Shown here one piece after another: positions 24,546 to 34,030 of a stretch of DNA of 64,000 bases. How positions within the stretch are numbered: the first letter of the stretch is position 1; each line of letters starts with the position of its first letter. The position numbers and the translations under genes are program-made. Source of the DNA: Pseudoalteromonas luteoviolacea (lineage in GTDB: Bacteria; Pseudomonadota; Gammaproteobacteria; Enterobacterales; Alteromonadaceae); the NCBI RefSeq assembly GCF_001750165.1, contig NZ_CP015411.1, positions 1,950,001 to 2,014,000 on the forward strand. The letters run 5' to 3'. Under the pieces are notes generated by a model. The model was not told the origin of the DNA, searched no databases, and saw only the letters and a list, made by a program, of their open reading frames with translations.

Positions 24546-25445
24546 ATGTCTGATCAAAAACCAACGCCGTTTGTGTTAGTGCCAGAGTATGCGTTGCTCG
24601 ACGCTTTGCCTGAAAACGTGCAAACTCGTTTTGCTACTGCTTTGACGTTAATGCATGAAGACTTATCCTCAGGGTTAAGTTGGGAGCAAATCGCGACACA
24701 AAGTGCCATTTCTCCTTTTCATTTTCACCGCCAGTTTACTGAGCTATTTAATGAAACGCCGGGGCAATATTTGAGCCGTTTACGCTTGCAATATGTGGTG
24801 CATTATCTCTTTGCTGAGCAAGATTATAAGGTCATTGATATTGCTCATGAGTGTGGGTTTTCGTCATCTCAGTCACTGGGTAAAGCGCTTAAAAAAGCCA
24901 TCGGATTAACCGCAAAACAAGTGAGGGCGCTGGGCGTCAGTGGCACCCCTCGTCAAACGGCTGAAATCATTGGCAAGCTTGCTCACCCCGCTGAGCAGGG
25001 CACGATTGAAAACAAGCTTGCAGCCAAGTTGCCTTGTGAACTGGTGTGGTATCCGCAAAGGGGAATGAAGTATTTGCCGCATGTGAGTAACGACTGGGAT
25101 ACGATTTTTGATACCTTTGGTGAGAAGTCGACGCGGATCATGGCGACGACGCCAATCAACCAATTAGAAAAGAGCTGGCAAGATATCGAAACCCATATTG
25201 GCGATTGGCAAGCCTCTGCATCTGAGCACACGCGAACCGTGGCTGAAGGGCACTATTTTTGCTGTGATGTGTATGTGGTGTCTGATGCGGGATACGCCGC
25301 TGCGCTGGAGCAGTTATTTAATATCATCGAGTCTCAAGGCTATCAATTGGATGAAAAGGGGCATTTGGTTGAAATCATTCGTGATATCGAAATGACAGAC
25401 ACAGGTGGGGTAACGTTTTCATTTCAAGTACCTGTAAAGGTGTAA
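24546..25445 (+). CDS. AraC-family regulator with GyrI-like ligand domain
   Basis: 299 residues from ATG 24546; an in-frame TTG at 24489 would add a poor N-terminus. The N-terminal double helix-turn-helix spans about residues 15-125 (LSWEQIATQSAISPFHFHRQF and IDIAHECGFSSSQSLGKALKK). The C-terminal 150 residues resemble the GyrI/SoxS-like effector-binding fold seen in Rob-type regulators. It lies 80 bp after the RND pump gene, so control of that operon by a bound drug or metabolite is a fair inference. Confidence 0.8.
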   Translation: MSDQKPTPFVLVPEYALLDALPENVQTRFATALTLMHEDLSSGLSWEQIATQSAISPFHFHRQFTELFNETPGQYLSRLRLQYVVHYLFAEQDYKVIDIAHECGFSSSQSLGKALKKAIGLTAKQVRALGVSGTPRQTAEIIGKLAHPAEQGTIENKLAAKLPCELVWYPQRGMKYLPHVSNDWDTIFDTFGEKSTRIMATTPINQLEKSWQDIETHIGDWQASASEHTRTVAEGHYFCCDVYVVSDAGYAAALEQLFNIIESQGYQLDEKGHLVEIIRDIEMTDTGGVTFSFQVPVKV

Positions 25446-25530
25446 AGCCGCAAAGGGTTATCTGACAGCGATTGAGAAATGGGTGCAATGCAAGTAACAT
25501 GGCGAAAACTTTAAAATAATAAAAATTTTT

Positions 25531-25749
25531 ATGAGACAAAGCCTTAGAGATAAAATCATTCAAGTGTGTGAACAGAAAATTGAGAAAAAAGGAGAGGACG
25601 TCGGGGTATCATTTTATGCTTTCTTTGCGAACAAAAATAGCGATCCCGAGCTATTGATGGAAGCGGCAACATGGTGGATCCAAACGCACCAATTAGATCA
25701 TTTTGAAAAAGCACTGAAAATAAAAGAGATGGTGCAGCAGGGCGTCTAA
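25531..25749 (+). CDS. small conserved protein (DUF6500-like)
   Basis: 72 residues, acidic and helical, beginning MRQSLRDKIIQVCEQKIEKK with GVSFYAFFANKNSDPELLM in the middle. This matches small conserved proteins of unknown function from marine gammaproteobacteria (recalled as DUF6500). It stands alone and is not predicted to be exported. Confidence 0.6.
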   Translation: MRQSLRDKIIQVCEQKIEKKGEDVGVSFYAFFANKNSDPELLMEAATWWIQTHQLDHFEKALKIKEMVQQGV

Positions 25750-25983
25750 TATGCCCTCAGTTAACTTGGTGGGTTAAGTGCTCTTTTAGGGTACTTGGTT
25801 AAGTTAAAGTATGAATTTCACCCACAACTCTGCTGTTCGGGGTTAAAAGCCAACTTTATTTACTGATATTTGCAATTAACCCAAGACTAATGGCACGAAA
25901 AAGAAGATAATTGCACAGTTAAGATAATTTTTTGCTGTTGGGGCGCGTTTCCGAGCAGCTGCACAAAACTGTGGAAGAATTCA
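25750..25983. other. intergenic region upstream of the OsmC-YcaO gene
   Basis: No gene or clear structure is seen. It is AT-rich and presumably holds the promoter. Confidence 0.4.
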
Positions 25984-28170
25984 ATGGAAATTAAAGTTAA
26001 TTTTCTCGACAACCTTAGACTTGAAGCTAAGTTTGACGATTTTAGTGTCATTGCCGATCAGCCGATCCGTTATAAAGGTGATGGTTCTGCACCGAGCCCA
26101 TTCGATTATTTCTTAGCTTCATCAGCACTTTGTGCGGCTTATTTTGTGAAGGTTTACTGCGTATCTCGTGATATCCCGACAGACGGCATTCGTGTATCGC
26201 AAAACAACATCGTTGACCCAGAAAACCGCTACAATCAAATCTTTAAGATTCAGGTTGAGCTTCCTGAGAGCATTTCTGAAAAAGACAGAAAGGGCATCCT
26301 ACGTTCAATCGACCGTTGTACGGTGAAAAAGGTAATTCAAACGGGCCCTGATTTTCAAATTGAAGATGTTGAAAGCTTAGACGATGATGCGCAAGCTATG
26401 TTGATGGTGAATCCTGAGCAAGATGCTAATACATTCATTCTTGGTAAAGATCTGCCATTAGAGCAAACGATTGCCAATATGACGGGTATTTTATCTGATT
26501 TGGGTATGAAGATTGAAGTGGCGTCATGGCGCAACATCGTGCCAAATGTGTGGTCACTGCATATCAGAGATGCGGCGTCGCAAATGTGTTTCACCAACGG
26601 TAAAGGTGCGACGAAAGAAAGCGCGCTTTGCTCTGCACTGGGTGAATTTATCGAGCGTTTGAACTGTAACTTCTTCTACAATGACCAATTCTTCGGTGAA
26701 GAAATCGCAAACAGCGACTTTGTACACTATCCAAATGAAAAGTGGTTTAAGCCGGGTCCAAGCGATGAATTACCGAGCGAGATTTTGGACGAATACACGC
26801 GCGATGTGTATGACGCAGAGGGCGAATTGAAGGGCTCAAACCTGATAGATACAAACTCTGGTAATGTTGAGCGTGGTATTTGCTCAATTCCATATACGCG
26901 TCACTCTGATGGTGAAACGGTTTACTTCCCGTCAAACCTAATTGAAAACATGTTCTTAAGTAACGGTATGAGTGCGGGCAACAATATGGCAGAAGCCAAG
27001 GTACAGTGTTTGTCTGAAATCTTTGAGCGTGCAGTTAAAAAGCAAATCATAGAACAAGAAATTGTATTACCAGATGTACCTGAAGAGGTGCTTGCTAAAT
27101 ACCCAGGTATCGTAGACGGTATCAAGGGGCTTGAAGCGCAAGGCTTCCCAGTAGTGGTCAAAGATGCGTCATTAGGGGGTCAGTTCCCAGTGATGTGTGT
27201 GACGCTGATGAATCCAAAAACAGGGGGCGTATTTGCATCATTTGGTGCACATCCAAGTTTAGAAGTTGCACTGGAGCGCAGTTTAACAGAGCTACTGCAG
27301 GGTCGTAGTTTCGAGGGCTTAAACGATGTACCTCGTCCAACTTTTAACAGCATGGCAGTCTCTGAGCCAGAAAACTTTGTTGAGCACTTTATTGATTCAA
27401 CCGGTGTGATCTCATGGCGCTTCTTTAGTGCGAAGAAAGACTATGACTTTGTGGAGTGGGATTTCTCTGGCACAAACGAAGATGAGTGTGACAAGCTATT
27501 TGGAATCTTAAAAGACCTTGGTAAAGAAGCGTATATTGCTGAATTTACAGATTTAGGTGTGGCTTGCCGTATTCTAGTCCCTGGCTATTCGGAAGTGTAC
27601 CCAGCTGAAGACCTTATTTGGGATAACACCAATAAAGCACTTCAGTACCGTGAAGATATTCTTAACTTACACCGACTGTCTGATGAAGAGTTGGCGAATT
27701 TGGTGAATCGTTTAGAAGAAAGTCAGCTAGATAACTACACAGATATAATCACTTTGATCGGTATTGAGTTTGACGAAAATACAGTCTGGGGTCAGCTTAC
27801 TATCCTTGAGCTGAAATTACTGATTTATTTGGCGCTAGGTGATTTAGAAGAAACTATGGACTTGGTTGAGTCTTTCCTGCAATACAACGACAACACCGTT
27901 GAGCGTGGACTCTTCTATCAAGCGATGCACACAGTGCTTGAAATCGCCTTAGACGAAGAACTAGAGATTGAAGACTATATTCATAACCTGACTCGCATGT
28001 TTGGACAAGAAAACATGGATAACGTGATTGGTTCAATCAATGGTGACGTGAAGTTTTACGGTTTAACAGAAACAAACATGCAATTAGAAGGGCTAGATAA
28101 GCACCTTAAACTGATTGAAAGCTATACAAAACTGCACAAAGCGCGTGCAGCCATCGCAGCGAAAAAATAA
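25984..28170 (+). CDS. OsmC-domain/YcaO-domain fusion protein
   Basis: 728 residues. The N-terminal 130 residues are OsmC-like (APSPFDYFLASSALCAAYFV with a conserved Cys, then a later IDRCTVKKV Cys). A YcaO domain follows from about residue 190 to 570 (KGATKESALCSALGEFIERL and AEAKVQCLSEIFERAVKK carry the ATP/Mg-binding Glu residues). The C-terminal 150 residues are acidic and helical, TPR-like. This is the E. coli YcaO type, linked in that species to beta-methylthiolation of ribosomal protein S12, rather than an azoline-forming RiPP cyclodehydratase. Codon use is highly biased, suggesting strong expression. A clear terminator follows. Confidence 0.85.
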   Translation: MEIKVNFLDNLRLEAKFDDFSVIADQPIRYKGDGSAPSPFDYFLASSALCAAYFVKVYCVSRDIPTDGIRVSQNNIVDPENRYNQIFKIQVELPESISEKDRKGILRSIDRCTVKKVIQTGPDFQIEDVESLDDDAQAMLMVNPEQDANTFILGKDLPLEQTIANMTGILSDLGMKIEVASWRNIVPNVWSLHIRDAASQMCFTNGKGATKESALCSALGEFIERLNCNFFYNDQFFGEEIANSDFVHYPNEKWFKPGPSDELPSEILDEYTRDVYDAEGELKGSNLIDTNSGNVERGICSIPYTRHSDGETVYFPSNLIENMFLSNGMSAGNNMAEAKVQCLSEIFERAVKKQIIEQEIVLPDVPEEVLAKYPGIVDGIKGLEAQGFPVVVKDASLGGQFPVMCVTLMNPKTGGVFASFGAHPSLEVALERSLTELLQGRSFEGLNDVPRPTFNSMAVSEPENFVEHFIDSTGVISWRFFSAKKDYDFVEWDFSGTNEDECDKLFGILKDLGKEAYIAEFTDLGVACRILVPGYSEVYPAEDLIWDNTNKALQYREDILNLHRLSDEELANLVNRLEESQLDNYTDIITLIGIEFDENTVWGQLTILELKLLIYLALGDLEETMDLVESFLQYNDNTVERGLFYQAMHTVLEIALDEELEIEDYIHNLTRMFGQENMDNVIGSINGDVKFYGLTETNMQLEGLDKHLKLIESYTKLHKARAAIAAKK

Positions 28171-28180
28171 GCTAAATATT

Positions 28181-28208
28181 AAAAGCCCTAACTCAGTTTA
28201 GGGCTTTT
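28181..28208 (+). terminator. terminator of the OsmC-YcaO gene
   Basis: AAAAGCCCTAA and TTTAGGGCTTTT form a strong stem with a short loop and U-run. Confidence 0.85.
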
Positions 28209-28365
28209 ACATCTCATCTTTAGCCATAGTCTTATCTACTTTTATTCAGTATTAGTCTGTGCTTTTTCACTGACCATTTCATCTGTTGCAATAGCAGTTC
28301 ATTTTACCTAGTCATTTGATTAAGATAGACAGTATGTTGAAGCTTACAGATTAAAAGGGATGTGA

Positions 28366-29412
28366 ATGATTAAGCCAAAGCCGTTACAAAAAGGCAGTAA
28401 TATTGCCGTCTTGGCACCGTCCGCAGGGCTGTCTTGTGTTTTTCCGCATATCTATCAAATGGGAATTAAAAACCTCACTGAAATGGGGTTTAATATCCTT
28501 GAGTACCCGACGACTAAAATGAGTGCCAAAGACGTTTTTGAGAACCCAAAAGCCCGAGCGGAAGATATTAATCGCGCCTTCGCAGATGATAATGTGCACG
28601 GCATTATTTCATTGATTGGTGGAGAAGACTCTGCGCGTATACTGAAGTATTTAGACCCAGAGATCATTCAAGCTAATCCCAAGTTATTTATGGGGTATTC
28701 TGACTTTACTGCGGTGTCAGTGTTTTTGAACCAGTTAGGTTTAGTAACATTCAATGGACCGTCCGTTATGGCGGGATTTGCTCAACTACACAATCTGTCT
28801 GACGAGTATCGAGCTTACGTTAAAGCATTTTTGCATGGTGAACTGGTGGACACAATCTTGCCAACATTTGTGCACTTTTATGATGGGTACCCAGATTGGT
28901 CAGACGTTTCTACAGCTGGTCAACTAAACCCAATACAAAAGAATGTTGGGCCAAGGTTTTTTGTTGGTAATTTGGCTGATACAGACAAAGTGTCTGGGCA
29001 GCTCTTTGGTGGCTGTATTGAAGTACTCGAAATGTTAAAAGGTACACAGTTTTGGCCTGCAGCTGATTTCTGGCAAGGCAAAGTGTTATTTCTAGAGACC
29101 TCTCAAGAGAAACCTTCCCTTGATTATGTGAAATATTGGCTTCGTAATTATGGTGTGATGGGTGTATTTGAACAATTATCTGGGTTATTGGTCGGTCGTG
29201 CTCGGGATTACAATGCAGATGAAAAAGCTCAGCTGGATGAGGTGATTTTGTCTGTTGTTCGAGATGAGTTTGAGTGTCATAGCTTGCCGATTGTCACCAA
29301 TTTAGACTTTGGACATACAGATCCTCAGGTGATTTTACCGCTGGGTTGTGATTTGCAGATTGATGTAAAAGCCAAGCAAATTAAATTATTGGGAAGTGCG
29401 TTTAATTCTTAA
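28366..29412 (+). CDS. S66-family peptidase (LD-carboxypeptidase/MccF-like)
   Basis: 348 residues. The N-terminal domain carries the nucleophile Ser in LFMGYSDFTAV and the oxyanion-type GGEDSARIL just before it. The C-terminal domain gives the Glu (VLFLETSQEKPSLD) and His (TNLDFGHTDPQVILPLG) of the Ser-Glu-His triad. Relatives cut L,D-peptide bonds in murein tetrapeptide, or the amide of microcin C-type toxins (MccF). There is no signal peptide, so the site is cytoplasmic. The gene stands alone. Confidence 0.85.
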   Translation: MIKPKPLQKGSNIAVLAPSAGLSCVFPHIYQMGIKNLTEMGFNILEYPTTKMSAKDVFENPKARAEDINRAFADDNVHGIISLIGGEDSARILKYLDPEIIQANPKLFMGYSDFTAVSVFLNQLGLVTFNGPSVMAGFAQLHNLSDEYRAYVKAFLHGELVDTILPTFVHFYDGYPDWSDVSTAGQLNPIQKNVGPRFFVGNLADTDKVSGQLFGGCIEVLEMLKGTQFWPAADFWQGKVLFLETSQEKPSLDYVKYWLRNYGVMGVFEQLSGLLVGRARDYNADEKAQLDEVILSVVRDEFECHSLPIVTNLDFGHTDPQVILPLGCDLQIDVKAKQIKLLGSAFNS

Positions 29413-29498
29413 ATCGTACTTCACTAACCGTAGTAAAATAGTCTAAATTAGCTGCATGTAACTTATTTGTCATTTTTCAAGGTTATGAGGCGGCAAGG

Positions 29499-30389
29499 AT
29501 GAATACGGCAAACTATTGTCAGCAGAATATATTGGTGATCCCACAGGCATTAGGGGCACTTTCTGATGTATGCAAGCTGGCTGCATTGAACGGCTCGGCT
29601 ATTTATAGCAAAGACTTAGAGCAGAACTTACTTGATATCGAGTTTTATACCAACCAGCTTTGCTTAGTCTATGTAGAGGCTGGCGCAGAGACACTCACCT
29701 GTTGGGATAATCAAGCTATTGAGCTCAGTAGCGGGCAGTCAGTTTTGCTCTGTCAGGGGCAAAACTTGCACTCTGATTTTGTACACAGCGCGCAAAATTT
29801 AAAGGCTTGGTTGGTGTTTTTTGATAGGAGCATTGTCGAGCAGTTTATATTTTCTAATCAGCTCTTGATGCCAAAAGGGCAGAAGCAAATTAATCCTTCA
29901 GTACACATGGAGCATAGTCTGATCAGCGGCTATTTTGAACAGCTAAGAATGTGTGTAGATGAGGGGATAGATATTACGCCTATATTAAATCTTAAACTCA
30001 CCGAGCTATTGCACCTATTGTTACACGTACTGGGCGATGAACTAGTGTCGATTTTGAATATTGCTGATCATTCGCTACCAGCAAGAAGAAACCTCAAAAG
30101 GTTACTGGAGAACAAAGCGGTGTTAAAGTTTTCGGTTGCAGATATAGCGAAATTGTCTGGCCGCAGTGTTTCTGGTTTTCAAAGAGATTTTAAACAGTTG
30201 TTTAACGAGCCACCCAAGCAGTGGCTCATCAAGCAACGCGTGATGTACGCAAAAACATTGGTGGAGCAAGGGAGCTTACCCATTACAGATATTGCATTAG
30301 AAGTCGGATACACTAATATTTCTCACTTTATTAAAGCGTATAAAAACCAGTTTGGTGAAACGCCAAAGCAAGATGGTATTAAGCTTTGA
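29499..30389 (+). CDS. AraC-family transcriptional regulator
   Basis: 296 residues. The N-terminal 190 residues form a cupin-like sensing half without a recognisable ligand. The C-terminal double helix-turn-helix has VADIAKLSGRSVSGFQRDFK and ITDIALEVGYTNISHFIKAY, typical for the family. It reads in the same direction as a small monooxygenase-like gene about 100 bp downstream, a possible target. Confidence 0.82.
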   Translation: MNTANYCQQNILVIPQALGALSDVCKLAALNGSAIYSKDLEQNLLDIEFYTNQLCLVYVEAGAETLTCWDNQAIELSSGQSVLLCQGQNLHSDFVHSAQNLKAWLVFFDRSIVEQFIFSNQLLMPKGQKQINPSVHMEHSLISGYFEQLRMCVDEGIDITPILNLKLTELLHLLLHVLGDELVSILNIADHSLPARRNLKRLLENKAVLKFSVADIAKLSGRSVSGFQRDFKQLFNEPPKQWLIKQRVMYAKTLVEQGSLPITDIALEVGYTNISHFIKAYKNQFGETPKQDGIKL

Positions 30390-30495
30390 CTAGAAAAGCT
30401 GGTTTTGACCGAAAAACGGCATTTTTTTGTATTAGCAGCATTCAATAAATTCGTCATAGATATACTCACTACTACTTTCATAAATCGGAGTGAGT

Positions 30496-30786
30496 ATGTC
30501 TGTAAAAGTAGTGATAGAGTGTAACCTGACACAGGGTAAAACAGGTGAATTAGAAGCGTTTTTATTGGCCAATGTACCTACTGTAAGATGTTTTTCGGGG
30601 TGTGAGCGGGTAAGCATCAGTTTTGATGAGAACAGCGCTGTGATGGTAATTGATGAAGACTGGCAAAGTGTCTCTCATCATCAAAAATATATGCAATTCA
30701 TTAGTGACAACGGTGTATTACAGCAGCTTAAATCGTTTATGTCGGCTCCGCCAACGATTCGATATCTTCAGCTAAGTCATTACTGA
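30496..30786 (+). CDS. antibiotic-biosynthesis-monooxygenase-like (ABM) domain protein
   Basis: 96 residues with GGAG upstream of ATG 30496. The pattern is a single ferredoxin-like ABM fold: KVVIECNLTQGKTGELEAFL, then GCERVSISFDENSAVMVIDE with W, and HHQKYMQFI. Members are small cofactor-free oxygenases or quinol monooxygenases, often dimeric. The substrate is unknown. Confidence 0.65.
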   Translation: MSVKVVIECNLTQGKTGELEAFLLANVPTVRCFSGCERVSISFDENSAVMVIDEDWQSVSHHQKYMQFISDNGVLQQLKSFMSAPPTIRYLQLSHY

Positions 30787-30857
30787 GGGAATTTTCAATT
30801 AATATTTTATAAAATAGTGCTTAATTTATCCTCGTAATTAGGATAAATTAAGCACTG

Positions 30858-31358
30858 ATGAATAATAAAAAAATATCTAAATACCTAAGTCTAGTTTTAC
30901 GACATAGGCCGGAGCTAGCAAATCTTCAATTAAATAATCAAGGCTGGGCCTTAATAGATGATTTAATCAATAACTATCATGAACACGCTTTATCTCTAGA
31001 ACTTATTCAATCGATTGTTGATGCTAATGATACGCGCTAACCAAGGGCACTCGATTGATGTTGATCTGGCATTAGAAGCCACCATACCTCCTGATATCTT
31101 ATTTCATGGCACTGCAAGTCGATTTATCCAGTCCATAAAAGAAATCGGTTTGGTGAAAGGCCAACGTCATCATGTTCATTTAACAGAGTCGACAGACACT
31201 GCAATGAAAGTAGCCGTTATGGCAAACCTATCTTGCTTGGCATTGACGCTAAAGCAATGTACTTGCAAGGTGCACAGTTTTATAGAACGCACAATAATGT
31301 ATGGTTGGTTGAGCATGTACCGCCCGAATATTTAAACTTTGATTATATAAAAACATAA
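30858..31358 (+). pseudogene. kptA: RNA 2'-phosphotransferase (KptA/Tpt1), two disruptions
   Basis: KptA removes an internal 2'-phosphate from RNA using NAD. The family pattern is clear in pieces: KYLSLVLRHRPE, NQGWALIDDLI, then MIRANQGHSIDVDL, FHGTASRFIQSIKEIGL, HHVHLTES, and finally GKPILLGIDAKAM and NNVWLVEHVPPEYLNF. The first break is at about 31033, where roughly 11 residues plus the frame are lost between VDAND and MIRANQ. The second is near 31213, a one-base loss that shifts the frame before the GKPILLG part. Catalytic segments survive only in separate frames, so no active enzyme is expected. Confidence 0.85.
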
Positions 31359-31372
31359 ATAAGGAAAATTTT

Positions 31373-32005
31373 TTGACAGGACCAAATCCAAATAATAAAC
31401 ATCCACTAGCTGGCTTTCCTCAAGTTGGCTTTTTAAAAAACTTTATTACATCAGAAAATATCGATGTCGGTGACTTCACCTATTACGACGATCCAGAAGG
31501 CCCCGAAAACTTTGAAAAAAACGTTTTATACCACTTTGATTTTATTGGTGATAAATTGATAATTGGTAAATATTGTGCAATTGCCACTGGCGTGAAGTTT
31601 ATTATGAATGGCGCGAACCATAAAATGTCAGGCTTTTCGACTTATCCTTTTCAAATTTTTGGCAATGGCTGGGAGAAAGTCATGCCCAAGGGTGGTGAGT
31701 TACCTTTCAAAGGCGATACAGAAATAGGCAATGATGTCTGGATTGGGTATGAATCTACCATTATGCCTGGGGTTAAAATTGGTAATGGGGCCATTATTGC
31801 TAGCAAGTCGGTGGTTACCCAAGACGTACCTCCATACAGTATTATTGGAGGAAATCCAGCCAAAGTGATTAAAATGCGCTTTGAGCAAGATGTAATCGAA
31901 ATGCTTCAAGATATTGCTTGGTGGAATTGGCCAGTAGAGAAGGTGACTGAGCACCTAGAAGCCATCGTTGGCAATGATTTAGAGACGTTAAAAAGAGCAA
32001 AGTAA
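31373..32005 (+). CDS. Vat/CatB-type O-acetyltransferase
   Basis: 210 residues, TTG start with AAGGA eight bases before. Left-handed beta-helix hexapeptide repeats (IGNDVWIGYESTIMPGVKIG, GNGAIIASKSVVTQDV) and the active-site region NGANHKMSGFSTYPF with its catalytic His are typical of xenobiotic acetyltransferases that modify chloramphenicol or streptogramin A. It may be an intrinsic enzyme with an unknown substrate; resistance should not be assumed. It is followed by a small membrane protein after 3 bp, likely co-transcribed. Confidence 0.85.
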   Translation: MTGPNPNNKHPLAGFPQVGFLKNFITSENIDVGDFTYYDDPEGPENFEKNVLYHFDFIGDKLIIGKYCAIATGVKFIMNGANHKMSGFSTYPFQIFGNGWEKVMPKGGELPFKGDTEIGNDVWIGYESTIMPGVKIGNGAIIASKSVVTQDVPPYSIIGGNPAKVIKMRFEQDVIEMLQDIAWWNWPVEKVTEHLEAIVGNDLETLKRAK

Positions 32006-32008
32006 GTC

Positions 32009-32428
32009 ATGCAGTTAGAAGTTGAAGACCGGCTTAAAAAATTAAAAAGTTACAAATCAAATTTTGTATTGATTGTGATAACGGCCTTATTAAGCCTAGT
32101 AACCTTAATTTTATTCGTAACAGAGAGTGATAGCTTTATTAATGTATCGGGTTATATTAAAGCAGGTTATATGGCCTTTTTAGTGGGGTTATATGTATAC
32201 ATCTTATATCGCTGGAAATATACCCCTTTACGAATGATAAAACCGATATTAGTTCTTAGTTTACTGCAAATAGCAACAGTCAAATGGGGAGAGTCGAGTA
32301 TTGGGTTTAATCCATTTTCTTCCATCGGTGCATCATTTAATTTTGATGTTTTTTCTGTCACAGTTAATTTGTTGGCAATAGTCATGGTTGGGCTTACATG
32401 GCGCTGTAAATTATTTGCCAAACATTAA
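32009..32428 (+). CDS. four-helix membrane protein of unknown function
   Basis: 139 residues with four hydrophobic helices (for example NFVLIVITALLSLVTLILFV and GYMAFLVGLYVYILYRW). It starts 3 bp after the acetyltransferase stop, so the two are probably one transcript. No family is recognised. Confidence 0.6.
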   Translation: MQLEVEDRLKKLKSYKSNFVLIVITALLSLVTLILFVTESDSFINVSGYIKAGYMAFLVGLYVYILYRWKYTPLRMIKPILVLSLLQIATVKWGESSIGFNPFSSIGASFNFDVFSVTVNLLAIVMVGLTWRCKLFAKH

Positions 32429-32448
32429 TATGCGGTATGGGTTGTTAA

Positions 32449-32574
32449 ATGCTAAAAATACAGGTAATTGCAATAATCGGAACATCCGGTTCTAGTAAAA
32501 CATCCGTAGTAAAAGCAGTATCAAATAAGCTTAACTGCCCATATTTACTTTTTGATGATTATACAAATGCGTAA
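32449..32574 (+). pseudogene. N-terminal fragment of a P-loop kinase-like gene
   Basis: 41 residues: MLKIQVIAIIGTSGSSKTSV carries a Walker A-like GTSGSSKTS, followed by VSNKLNCPYLLFDDYTNA, then a stop. This is the start of a uridine-kinase or AAA-like P-loop protein, and the remainder is missing. It fits the decayed character of this region. Confidence 0.5.
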
Positions 32575-33286
32575 ATCTACCCTAAGGGTAGAAAGCGTGG
32601 TTGGAAGCTGGTGTGGTTCTCAATGAGATTAAAACCCCCGCTTTTATCAGAGCACTTGAGGCGCTAATACTGTCGTGTGATGCGCCTTATTTTTTATGGA
32701 AGAACCTTTTGGTTAGTGTAGCGCTGATATATCAAAGTATATAGGTTGTGTTATTTTGCTTGACGTACCGTTAGAAGCCTGTTTATTTTGTTTTTTATCA
32801 AAAATATCAATATGCTTCATAGTGATTAACTTAGTGCTATATCAAAGTACCACTGCGCTTTTGAGGACCATTCAAGCGCTATTTGCATAAATGTGATTGA
32901 ACATGTTCGTCATACCTGTGATTTGATAGTGATAGGGGGATTACCTATTTCAAATACTGTTGTCATAGCCGAGAGATGGTTAGTCAGGCAGTGTATTTCT
33001 CAGTCTTCAAAGCGCATTTATGGACTGCGAAATAGAAACCTCCTTTTAATTTGTATGGTCTCTTTGAGCACGCCGACAACTGGTTGTTATCAAACTAGTT
33101 AATTATCTTGTCTATAAGTTGCTGAAAATATTTGTAATAAAAAGACCGAACGGGCCCATCAGAACGATTATAGTTACCTTTTCTCACATACTAGAGTCAT
33201 CAAATCACAGGCAGAGCTTAAATAGCAATTACGAGGCAATGATAACTGTGATGTATATGTACTCAATACTTTAGGAGAAAAAGAAC
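32575..33286. other. degraded or non-coding stretch
   Basis: No convincing gene. A frame at 32893-33102 has no ribosome site and no protein-like composition. Probably leftover DNA from lost genes plus the promoter of the 33287 gene. Confidence 0.45.
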
Positions 33287-33901
33287 ATGAACATATCAGG
33301 AACTGTTAACGCTACTTCACACTGGGACACAAAGTTGTTTTTAATTGCAGGCTGCTGCATGTTGATCAACACCGTTTGCTTATGGATGCGACATTTTTCA
33401 GGCTACCAGATGTCCTTACTTTGGGCAGCAGTCCCTGCAGTTATTGCATTGGCTTCTTGTACATTAGGTGTTCTAAAATTGTATCCAAATGCTGTTTATC
33501 AGGCTCGTAGGCTTGCGATTGGTGGGGCGAGCTTTGCAATTATGTCTCTAATATCACTTCTTTTGGCTTCTATTTGGATTTTTATCATATCAATATTCGG
33601 CGAGGGCCTTACTGGTCGGCCATCATTAGGCTTTGCAGTGTTGATCGGCATTTTTATGATTTGCACGGCAGTATCATTCGCTTTTAATGCGGTGGCTTTT
33701 TTAACTGAACGTGTTACGCGTAATATCGGACTTTTATTGCTTGTTCCAGTGAGTTGCTGGGTACTGATGTTGATTGTTGCATTAGTAAAGGGTTTTGAAG
33801 CTGGTTTGTCACTTGATTTTTATACAAATGGAGTGATGGGCGTTGCGTTTTTACTGACTTCATATGTGATAGCAAAAGGTAGATGCCGTAGTGCTCTGTA
33901 A
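33287..33901 (+). CDS. multi-spanning membrane protein of unknown function
   Basis: 204 residues with six hydrophobic helices and AGGAG well placed before the ATG. Helices include KLFLIAGCCMLINTVCLWM and ASFAIMSLISLLLASIWIFI. No family is recognised. It stands alone between the degraded stretch and an exported protein. Confidence 0.6.
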   Translation: MNISGTVNATSHWDTKLFLIAGCCMLINTVCLWMRHFSGYQMSLLWAAVPAVIALASCTLGVLKLYPNAVYQARRLAIGGASFAIMSLISLLLASIWIFIISIFGEGLTGRPSLGFAVLIGIFMICTAVSFAFNAVAFLTERVTRNIGLLLLVPVSCWVLMLIVALVKGFEAGLSLDFYTNGVMGVAFLLTSYVIAKGRCRSAL

Positions 33902-34030
33902 TTTAATCTAAATTTAAGAGTGTTTCTACTGAAACGTTATTTAATTGATTTAGGTATACTCCTTCATTCATTTTCTATTTATAATTGATAGAGTATATTT
34001 AATGACATTGAAAAATAATAAGAAAAGACA

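Noticed and set aside
25984..28170. YcaO as the azoline-forming enzyme of a RiPP cluster with the peptide at 17561
   Set aside because: 8 kb apart with unrelated operons between, no partner E1-like protein, and the OsmC-YcaO fusion is the housekeeping E. coli-like type.
32893..33102. A 69-residue plus-strand gene
   Set aside because: No ribosome site, no recognisable composition, and it lies in a degraded stretch.
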